Assembly: GCA_964236465.1 (NCBI GenBank)
Contig: CAXSBZ010000017.1
Location: 1-64,000 of the forward strand
DNA: 64,000 bases
Source: Mucilaginibacter_A sp964236465
Lineage (GTDB): Bacteria; Bacteroidota; Bacteroidia; Sphingobacteriales; Sphingobacteriaceae
Reading direction: 5' to 3'
Shown here piece after piece: positions 54,964 to 63,878 of this stretch. Each line of letters begins with the position of its first letter. The first letter of the stretch is position 1. Below the pieces are notes generated by a model that was not told the DNA's origin, ran no database searches, and saw nothing but the letters and a program-made list of their open reading frames with translations. The position numbers and the translations under genes are program-made.

Positions 54964-57900
54964 TTATTCTAACGTGATATCCAAACCTAAACCTCTTAAT
55001 TCATGAACCAATACGTTAAATGATTCTGGAACTGAAGGTGTCGGAAGATTTTCACCTTTAACGATTGCTTCATATGTTTTAGCGCGTCCGATTACATCAT
55101 CTGACTTAATTGTGAGAATCTCTTGCAGGATATTGGCTGCACCAAATGCTTCCAATGCCCAAACTTCCATCTCACCAAAACGCTGACCACCAAATTGTGC
55201 TTTGCCACCCAAAGGCTGCTGCGTAATCAAAGAATATGGCCCGATAGAACGTGCGTGCATCTTATCATCAACCATGTGGCCTAATTTCAACATATAAATA
55301 ATACCAACAGTTGTTTGCTGATCGAAACGGTCGCCAGTTAAACCGTTGTATAAATAGGTTCTTCCTGATGCAGGAACTTTGGCTTTTGCTACCCATTCTT
55401 CTACTTCTTGATGAGTTGCACCGTCGAAAATCGGAGTGGCAAATTTCATACCCAATTCTTTTCCGGCCCAGCCCAAAACAGTTTCGTAAATCTGTCCTAA
55501 ATTCATCCGTGAAGGTACACCAAGCGGGTTCAACACAATATCAACCGGTGTTCCATCACTTAGAAACGGCATATCTTCATCACGAACAATACGGGCAACA
55601 ATACCCTTATTACCGTGGCGACCGGCCATTTTATCACCAACTTTTAACTTACGTTTTTTAGCGATGTAAACTTTAGCCATTTGAACAATACCGGAAGGCA
55701 GTTCATCACCAACACTGATCGCAAATTTATCACGACGATAGGCACCCAGTTCTTCATTCACTTTAATGTTAAAATTATGAAGAAGCAGCTTGATCATATC
55801 GTTTTTTTCCTCGTCGGTAGTCCATTTAGTTGGATTAATATTGTTATAATCCAACTCTACCAAAATCTTTTGAGTGAATTTAACACCTTTGGCAACAAGC
55901 AACTCTTTGTAAACATTAAAAACACCTTGAGAGGTTTTACCGTTCACAATTTCAAACAACTTTTCAATTAAAGAATTTTTAAGGTCTTTAATATTTTTTT
56001 CATGCTTGTTGTCTAATTTTTCCAATGCTATTTTTTCTTCTGCTTTAGAAGTCTTTTTAGCACGAGAAAACAATTTGGTATCAATTACAACACCAGCAAT
56101 TGAAGGAGGTGTTTTTAAAGAAGCATCTTTAACATCACCTGCTTTATCACCAAAAATTGCACGCAAAAGCTTTTCTTCCGGTGAAGGGTCAGATTCGCCT
56201 TTCGGGGTAATCTTGCCGATTAATATATCACCTTCTTTTACTTCTGCTCCAACGCGAATAATTCCATTTTCATCTAAATCTTTTGTAGCTTCTTCAGAAA
56301 CGTTTGGAATATCTGGTGTCAACTCTTCCTCTCCACGTTTGGTATCTCGTACTTCCAACTCAAATTCTTCAATATGAAGAGAAGTAAAAATATCTTGAGA
56401 AACTACACGTTCGGAAATTACAATAGCATCTTCAAAATTATAACCTTGCCAAGGCATGAAAGCAACTTTCATGTTACGACCTAAAGCTAATTCACCATCC
56501 TGAGTAGCGTAACCTTCACAAAGAACCTGGCCTTTTTCAACCCTTTGTCCTTTTTTTACAATAGGTTTTAAGTTGATAGTGGTACTTTGATTGGTTTTTT
56601 TAAATTTGATCAAACGGTAAGTTTGTGTGTCTCCTTCAAACGAAACCAAACGATCATCATAATTACGGTCGTATTTGATCCTAATCTCATTTGCATCCAC
56701 ATATTCTACTATGCCATCACCTTCAGCATTAATTAAAGTACGAGAATCTTTGGCTACCCTGCCTTCCAAACCAGTACCCACAATCGGAGCTTCCGGACGT
56801 AAAAGCGGAACTGCCTGACGTTGCATATTGGAACCCATCAAAGCACGATTAGCGTCGTCATGTTCTAAGAAAGGAATTAATGAAGCTGCAATAGAAGTAA
56901 TCTGATTTGGAGCGATATCCATGTAATCCAGTCTTTCCGGTTCAATTACCGGAAAATCACCTTCAAAACGAGCTTTCACACGTGGTGTATCAAAATTACC
57001 TTTATCATCATAATGCGCATTTGCTTGGGCAATTGTTTTTCCGTCTTCGTCTTCTGCAGATAAATAAATAACCGGCTCGTCAACAGATACTACTCCATTT
57101 ACCACCCGTTTGTATGGTGTTTCAATGAAACCTAAATTATTAATTTTAGCATGTACGCAAAGTGATGAAATCAAACCAATATTTGGTCCTTCCGGTGTTT
57201 CAATAGTACACAAACGGCCGTAGTGTGTATAATGCACATCACGAACTTCAAAGCCCGCACGCTCTCTAGATAAACCACCTGGCCCAAGTGCTGATAAACG
57301 GCGTTTGTGCGTAATCTCTGCTAATGGATTAGTTTGATCCATGAATTGAGATAATTGGTTTGTTCCAAAAAACGAATTAATTACCGAAGACAAAGTCCTG
57401 GCATTAATTAAGTCAGTTGGTGTAAACACTTCGTTATCACGAATATTCATCCGCTCACGAATGGTACGTGCCATCCTTGCTAAACCAACACCAAATTGTG
57501 CATATAATTGTTCGCCAACGGTACGGACACGACGATTTGACAAGTGGTCAATATCATCAACTTCAGCTTTAACGTTAATCAGCTTAATTAGATATTTTAC
57601 GATGGCAATAATATCCTGTTTAGTTAAAACTTTGGTTTCATAAGAAGTGTCCAGCTTTAACTTGCGGTTAATTCTATATCGGCCTACATCACCTAAATCA
57701 TAACGCTTATCAGAGAAAAATAAGCGGTCAATAATACCACGTGCAGTTTCTTCATCAGGCGGTTCTGCATTTCTAAGTTGCCTGTATATATGTTCAACTG
57801 CTTCCTTTTCGGAATTGGAAGTATCTTTTTGTAAAGTATTATATATGATTGTATAATCACCACTGGTAGAAGCATCTTCTTTGTTGAGAATAATACTTTT

Positions 57901-58767
57901 TACACCAGCATCAATGATCATGTCTATATGCTCATCTTCTAAAATAGTTTCACGTTCTAAAACGATTTCATTACGGTCAATAGAAACTACTTCACCTGTA
58001 TCTTCATCTACGAAATCTTCTACCCATTTTTTAAGAACTCTTGCAGCTAATTTACGTCCAATAAATTTTTTAAGTCCTGATTTACTTACTTTTACTTCAT
58101 CTGCAAGTTCAAATAACTCTAAAATATCTTTATCAGAATCATAACCAATAGCACGAAGTAAAGTAGTAACTGGAAACTTTTTCTTCCTATCGATATAAGC
58201 ATACATCACGTTATTAACATCTGTAGCAAACTCAATCCATGATCCTTTGAACGGAATAACACGAGCGGAGTACAACTTTGTACCGTTTGTATGACGGCTT
58301 TGTCCAAAAAATACACCTGGAGAACGATGTAACTGGGACACAATTACCCGTTCGGCACCATTGATTACAAAAGTTCCTTTAGGTGTCATATAAGGAATGG
58401 TCCCTAAATAAACGTCTTGCACAATTGTTTCGAAATCTTCATGTTCTTCATCATTACATGATAAACGAAGCTTTGCTTTTAATGGCACACTATAAGTTAA
58501 TCCGCGTTCAATACATTCTTGAATATCATATCGAGGCGGATCAATAAAGTAATCCAAAAATTCTAAAACGAAGATATTTCTGGAATCTGAAATGGGAAAG
58601 TTTTCAGCAAATACTTTGAACAAACCTTCTTTATGGCGATTGTCTGAAGTTGTTTCTAATTGAAAAAATTCTTGAAAAGATTGCAACTGTACGTCCAGAA
58701 AATCAGGATAATCTATTACGTGTCTACTGGTTGCGAAATTTACTCTTTGATTATCTTTGTTTGTCAA
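54964..58767 (-). CDS. rpoB: RNA polymerase beta subunit
   Basis: Large RNA polymerase subunit, 1267 aa. The rifampicin-pocket region reads LSQFMDQTNPLAEITHKRRL then SALGPGGLSRERAGF, retaining the residues of rifampicin-sensitive enzymes (Asp, His and Ser equivalent to E. coli 516, 526 and 531). RHGNKGIVARI and the C-terminal FGGQRFGEMEVWALEAFGA are conserved. The start codon is TTG giving MTNKDNQRVNF, matching the family start. Preceded by the rplL terminator/attenuator and a possible -7 box (minus-strand TATTTTTG, 58836-58843). Confidence 0.98.
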   Translation of the reverse strand: MTNKDNQRVNFATSRHVIDYPDFLDVQLQSFQEFFQLETTSDNRHKEGLFKVFAENFPISDSRNIFVLEFLDYFIDPPRYDIQECIERGLTYSVPLKAKLRLSCNDEEHEDFETIVQDVYLGTIPYMTPKGTFVINGAERVIVSQLHRSPGVFFGQSRHTNGTKLYSARVIPFKGSWIEFATDVNNVMYAYIDRKKKFPVTTLLRAIGYDSDKDILELFELADEVKVSKSGLKKFIGRKLAARVLKKWVEDFVDEDTGEVVSIDRNEIVLERETILEDEHIDMIIDAGVKSIILNKEDASTSGDYTIIYNTLQKDTSNSEKEAVEHIYRQLRNAEPPDEETARGIIDRLFFSDKRYDLGDVGRYRINRKLKLDTSYETKVLTKQDIIAIVKYLIKLINVKAEVDDIDHLSNRRVRTVGEQLYAQFGVGLARMARTIRERMNIRDNEVFTPTDLINARTLSSVINSFFGTNQLSQFMDQTNPLAEITHKRRLSALGPGGLSRERAGFEVRDVHYTHYGRLCTIETPEGPNIGLISSLCVHAKINNLGFIETPYKRVVNGVVSVDEPVIYLSAEDEDGKTIAQANAHYDDKGNFDTPRVKARFEGDFPVIEPERLDYMDIAPNQITSIAASLIPFLEHDDANRALMGSNMQRQAVPLLRPEAPIVGTGLEGRVAKDSRTLINAEGDGIVEYVDANEIRIKYDRNYDDRLVSFEGDTQTYRLIKFKKTNQSTTINLKPIVKKGQRVEKGQVLCEGYATQDGELALGRNMKVAFMPWQGYNFEDAIVISERVVSQDIFTSLHIEEFELEVRDTKRGEEELTPDIPNVSEEATKDLDENGIIRVGAEVKEGDILIGKITPKGESDPSPEEKLLRAIFGDKAGDVKDASLKTPPSIAGVVIDTKLFSRAKKTSKAEEKIALEKLDNKHEKNIKDLKNSLIEKLFEIVNGKTSQGVFNVYKELLVAKGVKFTQKILVELDYNNINPTKWTTDEEKNDMIKLLLHNFNIKVNEELGAYRRDKFAISVGDELPSGIVQMAKVYIAKKRKLKVGDKMAGRHGNKGIVARIVRDEDMPFLSDGTPVDIVLNPLGVPSRMNLGQIYETVLGWAGKELGMKFATPIFDGATHQEVEEWVAKAKVPASGRTYLYNGLTGDRFDQQTTVGIIYMLKLGHMVDDKMHARSIGPYSLITQQPLGGKAQFGGQRFGEMEVWALEAFGAANILQEILTIKSDDVIGRAKTYEAIVKGENLPTPSVPESFNVLVHELRGLGLDITLE

Positions 58768-58864
58768 GGGATTATTTTTTTAGTTTATCAATAAACTGTC
58801 GCTTGTTTGATTAAGGATATTTCCTGAACTTCAAACAAAAATAGGTATCTTATAAACAACAATA

Positions 58865-58890
58865 GACCCCGGCCAAATTAGGCCGGAGTC
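58865..58890 (-). terminator. Hairpin between rplL and rpoB (partial terminator/attenuator)
   Basis: GACTCCGGCC/GGCCGGGGTC stem of 10 bp (one G-T pair) on the minus strand with a 6-nt loop and only a weak T-run. Its place parallels the rplL-rpoB attenuator known in other bacteria. Confidence 0.72.
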
Positions 58891-58916
58891 TTAAAACATG
58901 AAATGAAAATGCGGAG

Positions 58917-59297
58917 TTATTTAACTTCAACTACCGCTCCAGCTTCTTCCAATTGTTTTTTAAGCGATTCTGCTTCTTCTTTAGTTACACCAGTTTTCAC
59001 TTCTTTTGGTGCTCCATCAACTAAATCTTTAGCTTCTTTTAGACCTAAACCAGTTAAATCTTTCACTAATTTTACTACTGCTAATTTAGCACCTCCAGCT
59101 TCTTTCAAAATAACATCAAAAGCGGTCTTTTCTTCTACAGCAGCAGGAGCATCACCACCAGCAGCAGGACCCGCAACTGCAACAGCTGCAGCAGCTGGTT
59201 CAATACCATATTCATCTTTCAAAATCTGAGCTAATTCGTTAACTTCTTTTACTGTCAAGTTTACTAACTGCTCAGCAAACATTTTTAAATCTGCCAT
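58917..59297 (-). CDS. rplL: 50S ribosomal protein L7/L12
   Basis: 126 aa ribosomal stalk protein that recruits translation GTPases. N-terminal dimerisation helix (LKMFAEQLVNLTVKEVNELAQILKDEYGI), Ala/Pro-rich hinge, and C-terminal domain with TAFDVILKEAGG and LTGLGLKEAKDLVDGAPK. The LKEA codons include a near match to the dispersed motif (59031-59050). 63 bp after rplJ. Confidence 0.97.
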   Translation of the reverse strand: MADLKMFAEQLVNLTVKEVNELAQILKDEYGIEPAAAAVAVAGPAAGGDAPAAVEEKTAFDVILKEAGGAKLAVVKLVKDLTGLGLKEAKDLVDGAPKEVKTGVTKEEAESLKKQLEEAGAVVEVK

Positions 59298-59360
59298 TTT
59301 ATTTAAAATTTAATTTTAATGCTTTAATTGTGTAATATTTCAGAACTCTTAGGTGTCTGA

Positions 59361-59879
59361 CTAACCTCTATTCTCTAAAGTTTTTAAAATACCTGATAGT
59401 TTGTTGCTTCCTGATTGAAGTGCAGAAACAACATTTTTTGCAGGAGATTGTAATAAGCCAATAATATCACCAACCAGTTGTTCTTTTGATTTAAGATTTA
59501 TCAAAGTATCTAACTGGTTATCACCAATGAAAAATGATGAATGAATATATGCTACTTTTAGCAATGGTTTTTCACCAGATTTTCTAAGTTCTTTGATCAA
59601 TTTAGCCGGAGCATTAGTTGATTTAGAGAACATAATTGAAGAGGAACCTTTCAGTGCATCATACATTGGTGTAAAATCACCACCAATTGCTTCTACTGCT
59701 TTTTTTATCAGGGAATTTTTAGCAACTTGAATTTTAATGTCGCTTTCAAAACACTTCCTACGAATAGCGTTAATTTTTGCTACAGTCAAATTTGAAGTAT
59801 CGGTAACATAAAAATTTCCGTACTCTTTTATTTGTTCAGTGAGTGCATTAACTACTTCATATTTGTTTTCTTTCTTCAT
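59361..59879 (-). CDS. rplJ: 50S ribosomal protein L10
   Basis: 172 aa stalk base protein that carries L7/L12 dimers on its C-terminal helix. YGNFYVTDTSNLTVAKINAIRRKCFE and KVAKNSLIKKA-like segments (IQVAKNSLIKKAVEA) are typical. Starts with ATG two bases after the rplA stop, so translation is coupled. Confidence 0.96.
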   Translation of the reverse strand: MKKENKYEVVNALTEQIKEYGNFYVTDTSNLTVAKINAIRRKCFESDIKIQVAKNSLIKKAVEAIGGDFTPMYDALKGSSSIMFSKSTNAPAKLIKELRKSGEKPLLKVAYIHSSFFIGDNQLDTLINLKSKEQLVGDIIGLLQSPAKNVVSALQSGSNKLSGILKTLENRG

Positions 59880-59881
59880 GA

Positions 59882-60580
59882 TTAAATACCTGCTACTGAT
59901 TTAGTTTCAATTTCTATACCTTTAGACATGGTAGAAGAAAGGTGAATGCTTTTAAAGTAAGTCCCCTTTGCTGAAGATGGTTTTAATTTAGAAATGATTT
60001 GGATAATTTCCATCGCATTATCAAATATCTTTTCAGGAGAAAACGAAACTTTCCCAATTGAAGCATGGACAATACCTGTTTTATCTACTTTAAAATCTAT
60101 TTTACCAGCTTTAACTTCTGTTACAGCTTTGCCTACTTCAGGTGTTACTGTACCTGATTTTGGATTTGGCATAAGATTACGCGGACCTAAAATACGACCT
60201 AATTTACCTACTTTTGCCATAACACTGGGCATAGTAATGATAATATCTACATCTGTCCAACCACCTTCGATCTTTGTAATATACTCATCTAAACCTACAT
60301 AATCTGCACCAGCAGCCTTAGCTTCTTCTTCCTTATCAGGTGTGCACAATACTAATACACGAACAGTTTTTCCAGTTCCATGAGGCAATGTAGCAATACC
60401 ACGAACCATTTGATTAGCCTTACGTGGATCAACTCCTAAACGAACATCAATGTCAACTGATGAATCAAATTTAGTAGTTGTTATATCTTTCACTAAAGAA
60501 GCAGCTTCCTGTAAAGGATACAATTTGTTTACCTCAATCTTGGAAAGTGCTGCTTTTTGATTCTTTGTTAATTTAGCCAC
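59882..60580 (-). CDS. rplA: 50S ribosomal protein L1
   Basis: 232 aa L1-stalk protein. FDSSVDIDVRLGVDPRKANQM, RGIATLPHGTGK and the GRILGPRNLMPNPKSGTVT signature are present. The start codon is GTG. 22 bp after rplK. In other bacteria L1 autoregulates the L11-L1 unit; no leader structure was recognised here. Confidence 0.97.
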   Translation of the reverse strand: MAKLTKNQKAALSKIEVNKLYPLQEAASLVKDITTTKFDSSVDIDVRLGVDPRKANQMVRGIATLPHGTGKTVRVLVLCTPDKEEEAKAAGADYVGLDEYITKIEGGWTDVDIIITMPSVMAKVGKLGRILGPRNLMPNPKSGTVTPEVGKAVTEVKAGKIDFKVDKTGIVHASIGKVSFSPEKIFDNAMEIIQIISKLKPSSAKGTYFKSIHLSSTMSKGIEIETKSVAGI

Positions 60581-60602
60581 TGTCTTAAAATTGATTTAAT
60601 TG

Positions 60603-61046
60603 TTAATTACTCCAGGGTGCATTACCGTTAACGGCAATTCCCATACTGCGTGCTGTACCTGCCACCATTTTCATTGCTGATTCAATAGTAAAAGCATTCA
60701 AATCAGTCATTTTATCTTGTGCAATTGTTTTAACCTGATCCCAAGAAATATTGGAAACTTTTTTGCGGTTAGGCTCTGCAGATCCACCTTTCAAACCTGA
60801 AACTTCCAACAATTGGATTGCAACAGGAGGTGTTTTGATAATAAACTCGAATGACTTGTCAACATAAACAGTAATTACAACAGGTAATACTTTACCTGCT
60901 TTATCTTGTGTACGCGCATTAAATTGTTTGCAAAACTCCATAATATTCACTCCTTTTGCTCCTAAAGCAGGACCAATGGGAGGTGATGGATTTGCAGCAC
61001 CGCCTTTTACTTGTAACTTGATTAGTGCACCAACCTCTTTTGCCAT
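60603..61046 (-). CDS. rplK: 50S ribosomal protein L11
   Basis: 147 aa. KLQVKGGAANPSPPIGPALG, GVNIMEFCKQFNART and the C-terminal rRNA-binding domain ending KMVAGTARSMGIAV are hallmarks. First gene of the L11-L1-L10-L12 block; 99 bp after nusG, with a copy of the dispersed motif in between. Confidence 0.97.
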   Translation of the reverse strand: MAKEVGALIKLQVKGGAANPSPPIGPALGAKGVNIMEFCKQFNARTQDKAGKVLPVVITVYVDKSFEFIIKTPPVAIQLLEVSGLKGGSAEPNRKKVSNISWDQVKTIAQDKMTDLNAFTIESAMKMVAGTARSMGIAVNGNAPWSN

Positions 61047-61133
61047 TTTATAGTATTAATTGATAACAAATGTTATAATGTGGAAGCAATGTAACATTTA
61101 AGCTTTTTCTATTGATTGTATTATTAAAACTAA

Positions 61134-61146
61134 TACTTCTTTTATC
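61134..61146 (-). repeat. Dispersed motif at the end of nusG
   Basis: TACTTCTTTTATC runs up to the first base of the nusG stop codon, in the nusG/rplK gap. Confidence 0.6.
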
Positions 61147-61688
61147 TACTCCTTTTCAACTTGCATATAATTAAGTTCTAATGGTGTACGTCTTCCAAAA
61201 ATCTTAACCATTACTTTTAGTTTTTTCTTCTCTTCATTTACTTCTTCAATTACTCCATTAAAGCCATTAAATGGTCCATCCATAACTTTAACATTTTCTC
61301 CGGCGTAATAAGGAACATTCATAATCTCTGCCTGAACAGTCATTTCATCAACTTTACCCAAAATACGATTTACTTCTGCCTGGCGTAAAGGAACTGCATT
61401 ACCTGCTTTATCGCCTAAAAATCCAATTACGCTATTGGTGTTTTTAATAATGTGTTCCATTTCACCATCTAATGCTGCTTCAATTAAAACATAACCAGGA
61501 AAGTAATTACGTTCTTTTGCAATCTTTTTCCCTTCACGCATTTGGTAATATTTTTCCATAGGTATTAAAACCTGAGGAATTTGATGCGAAATACCCAACC
61601 GGTTAACTTCTGTTTCTATGTATTGCTTAACTTTTTTCTCTTTCCCACTAATAGCCCGTACTACGTACCACTTTAATTGCTCACTCAT
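61146..61688 (-). CDS. nusG: Transcription termination/antitermination protein NusG
   Basis: 180 aa from the ATG at 61688; a TTG two codons upstream is less likely. The NGN domain starts LKWYVVRAISGKEKKVKQYIE and has YFPGYVLIEA; the KOW domain includes GENVKVMDGPFNGFNGVIEEV. It couples RNA polymerase to ribosome or Rho. 9 bp after the secE stop. Confidence 0.96.
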   Translation of the reverse strand: MSEQLKWYVVRAISGKEKKVKQYIETEVNRLGISHQIPQVLIPMEKYYQMREGKKIAKERNYFPGYVLIEAALDGEMEHIIKNTNSVIGFLGDKAGNAVPLRQAEVNRILGKVDEMTVQAEIMNVPYYAGENVKVMDGPFNGFNGVIEEVNEEKKKLKVMVKIFGRRTPLELNYMQVEKE

Positions 61689-61697
61689 ATTCAAATA

Positions 61698-61892
61698 TTA
61701 TGCAAAAGATTTGTAAAAATATTTGAGTAGATTTCCTACCGATTCATCCATAGCTAAAATAATCAGGGCTATAATAATTGCTGCTACTAATACTAAAACA
61801 GCACTATTCTGTAACTCGCTCCAAGTTGGCCATGTTACCTTTTGAGTCAATTCTATATAAGACTCTCTAACATATTCAATTACTTTAGCCAT
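61698..61892 (-). CDS. secE: Preprotein translocase subunit SecE
   Basis: 64 aa with a single membrane helix (SAVLVLVAAIIIALIILAMD). The amphipathic N-terminal segment (YVRESYIELTQKVTWPTWSEL) contains the conserved KVTWPT motif. Normal short bacterial form. 32 bp after the tRNA-Trp gene. Confidence 0.96.
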   Translation of the reverse strand: MAKVIEYVRESYIELTQKVTWPTWSELQNSAVLVLVAAIIIALIILAMDESVGNLLKYFYKSFA

Positions 61893-61924
61893 TATAATTT
61901 ACTTTCTGTCATCATTTATCTATG

Positions 61925-61995
61925 CACGGGCACAAGGATTCGAACCCTGATCAAAGGTTTTGGAGACCTCTATTCTACCATTGAACTATGCCCGT
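61925..61995 (-). tRNA. tRNA-Trp (anticodon CCA)
   Basis: Seven-bp acceptor stem ACGGGCA/TGCCCGT, anticodon loop CTCCAAA giving CCA, T-arm with GGTTCGAATCC. The 3' CCA is not encoded. Lies between tuf and secE. Confidence 0.95.
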
Positions 61996-62008
61996 GTATT
62001 ATTAAAAA

Positions 62009-62040
62009 AACATAAGCTTAATAAAACAAGCTTATGTTTC
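62009..62040 (-). terminator. Rho-independent terminator of tuf
   Basis: AACATAAGCTT/AAGCTTATGTT stem of about 11 bp on the minus strand, 8-nt loop, followed by a run of T. It separates tuf from the tRNA-Trp/secE/nusG genes. Confidence 0.88.
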
Positions 62041-62062
62041 TGAAATTAACTTTATGAATTAT

Positions 62063-63250
62063 TTATTTTAAGATCTCAGTTACCTGACCAGCACCTACAG
62101 TTCTACCACCTTCACGAATTGCAAAACGAAGACCTTTTTCCATTGCAATTGCGTTGATCAATTTAACAGTAATTGTGACGTTATCACCTGGCATAACCAT
62201 TTCTACACCTTCAGCTAAAGAAATTTCACCTGTGACATCAGTTGTACGGAAGTAGAATTGAGGACGATATTTATTAAAAAACGGTGTATGACGACCACCT
62301 TCTGCTTTCGATAGTACGTAAACTTCAGCTTTAAAATCAGTATGAGGAGTTACAGAACCCGGTTTGCAAATAACCATACCGCGACGGATAGATTCTTTTT
62401 CAATACCACGCAACAACAATCCTACGTTATCCCCTGCTTCACCTCTGTCTAGGATTTTACGAAACATTTCTACACCAGTAACGGTAGATTTTAAGTTTTC
62501 CGCACCCATACCTAAAATATCAACTTGCTCACCTGAGTTGATGATACCACGTTCAATACGTCCTGTTGCTACAGTACCACGACCAGTGATAGAAAATACA
62601 TCTTCAACAGGCATCAAGAAAGGTAATTCTGTTAAACGTGGAGGAATAGGGATTTGTGTATCTACAGCATCCATCAATTCCATAATTTTATCAACCCACT
62701 TTGGTTCGCCATTTAAACCACCCAAGGCTGAGCCTTGAACAACAGCAATAGTATCACCTGGATAATCATAAAAGGATAATAATTCACGTATTTCCATCTC
62801 TACCAATTCAAGTAATTCAGGATCATCAACCATATCTACTTTATTCATAAATACAACCAAAGAAGGAACACCTACTTGACGAGCCAACAAAATGTGCTCA
62901 CGAGTTTGTGGCATTGGACCATCTGTAGAAGCAACTACTATAATAGCACCGTCCATCTGTGCAGCACCAGTAACCATGTTTTTAACATAATCCGCGTGAC
63001 CGGGACAATCAACGTGTGCATAATGACGAAGGGCAGTAGAATATTCTACGTGTGCTGTATTAATGGTAATACCACGTTCTTTTTCCTCCGGAGCAGAGTC
63101 AATTGAATCAAAAGATCGAGCTTCTGAATAGCCTTTATCGGCTAATACTTTTGTAATAGCTGCAGTAAGAGTAGTTTTGCCGTGGTCAACGTGACCAATA
63201 GTACCGATATTTAAGTGTGGTTTACTACGGTCAAATTTTTCTTTTGCCAT
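62063..63250 (-). CDS. tuf: Elongation factor Tu
   Basis: 395 aa GTPase delivering aminoacyl-tRNA to the ribosome. G motifs: GHVDHGKTT (19-27), DCPGHADYVKNM, NKVDMVDD and the SALGG segment. RGITINTAHVEY is switch I. Domains 2 and 3 are complete, ending in EGGRTVGAGQVTEIL. Preceded on the same strand by four tRNA genes, the classic tufB arrangement. Confidence 0.98.
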   Translation of the reverse strand: MAKEKFDRSKPHLNIGTIGHVDHGKTTLTAAITKVLADKGYSEARSFDSIDSAPEEKERGITINTAHVEYSTALRHYAHVDCPGHADYVKNMVTGAAQMDGAIIVVASTDGPMPQTREHILLARQVGVPSLVVFMNKVDMVDDPELLELVEMEIRELLSFYDYPGDTIAVVQGSALGGLNGEPKWVDKIMELMDAVDTQIPIPPRLTELPFLMPVEDVFSITGRGTVATGRIERGIINSGEQVDILGMGAENLKSTVTGVEMFRKILDRGEAGDNVGLLLRGIEKESIRRGMVICKPGSVTPHTDFKAEVYVLSKAEGGRHTPFFNKYRPQFYFRTTDVTGEISLAEGVEMVMPGDNVTITVKLINAIAMEKGLRFAIREGGRTVGAGQVTEILK

Positions 63251-63303
63251 GATTTTTTATATTGTTATTAGGTTAATTTATTTGTTTATACATTTATAAT
63301 GTG

Positions 63304-63375
<72 letters not shown>

Positions 63376-63447
63376 TTATCAATTCACAACCGTCAATCAG
63401 GATTTACAATTTCATAACCGGCAATTGTAGCTCGTAACTTCAGTTTG

Positions 63448-63520
63448 AGCGGAAGACGAGGTTCGAACTCGCGACCTATAGCTTGGAAGGCTATCGCTCT
63501 ACCAACTGAGCTACTTCCGC
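63448..63520 (-). tRNA. tRNA-Gly (anticodon TCC)
   Basis: Acceptor stem GCGGAAG/CTTCCGC, anticodon stem ATAGC/GCTAT with loop CTTCCAA giving TCC, T-arm GAGTTCGAACCTC. Confidence 0.95.
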
Positions 63521-63533
63521 TTAAAAAAAATTG

Positions 63534-63614
63534 TGGGGGGAGAAGGATTCGAACCTTCGTAGCCGAAGCAACGGATTTACAGTCCGTCCCATTTGACCGC
63601 TCTGGTATCCCCCC
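63534..63614 (-). tRNA. tRNA-Tyr (anticodon GTA)
   Basis: Class II tRNA with a long variable arm (GCTTCGGC region). Acceptor stem GGGGGGA/TCCCCCC, anticodon stem ACGGA/TCCGT with loop CTGTAAA giving GTA. Confidence 0.95.
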
Positions 63615-63638
63615 AAAAGATGTTAACACTTCTTTTAG

Positions 63639-63711
63639 AGCCTCCTATCGGGATCGAACCAATGACCTACTGATTACAAGTCAGTCGCTCTACCAGCTGA
63701 GCTAAGGAGGC
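63639..63711 (-). tRNA. tRNA-Thr (anticodon TGT)
   Basis: Acceptor stem GCCTCCT/AGGAGGC, anticodon stem ACTGA/TCAGT with loop CTTGTAA giving TGT. First gene of the tRNA-tuf transcript. Confidence 0.95.
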
Positions 63712-63779
63712 AAAAAATATAAATTTTAAAGAACAAATCCATTGTTTAGAACTGCTTGTGCATTTCTAAAAACGGAATG

Positions 63780-63809
63780 CAAATCTACACTTTTTATACA
63801 TTCAACAAA
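63780..63809 (-). promoter_or_regulatory. Promoter of the tRNA-tuf operon
   Basis: The minus strand reads TTTG (63809-63806), an 18-bp spacer, then TAGATTTG (63787-63780). This is close to the Bacteroidota consensus TTTG, 19-21 bp, TAnnTTTG. It lies 69 bp upstream of the first tRNA. Confidence 0.65.
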
Positions 63810-63823
63810 ATTTTTTCTATAAA

Positions 63824-63852
63824 AAAAGCTGACAAATAATTTGTCAGCTTTT
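63824..63852 (-). terminator. Rho-independent terminator of the hibernation-factor gene
   Basis: AAAAGCTGACAAAT/ATTTGTCAGCTTTT inverted repeat with a one-base centre, followed on the minus strand by a T-run. 26 bp after the stop codon. Confidence 0.9.
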
Positions 63853-63878
63853 AAACACGTTTAATCTTGAAGAATATA

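Noticed and set aside
56900..57400. Rifampicin-resistance substitutions in RpoB
   Set aside because: The pocket residues equivalent to E. coli Asp516, His526 and Ser531 are unchanged.
50473..58767. Inteins or frameshifts in rpoB/rpoC
   Set aside because: Both frames are continuous and of normal length; conserved motifs are intact.
61900..62062. Separate promoter for tRNA-Trp/secE/nusG downstream of the tuf terminator
   Set aside because: No TAnnTTTG box with correct orientation was found; transcription may rely on readthrough.
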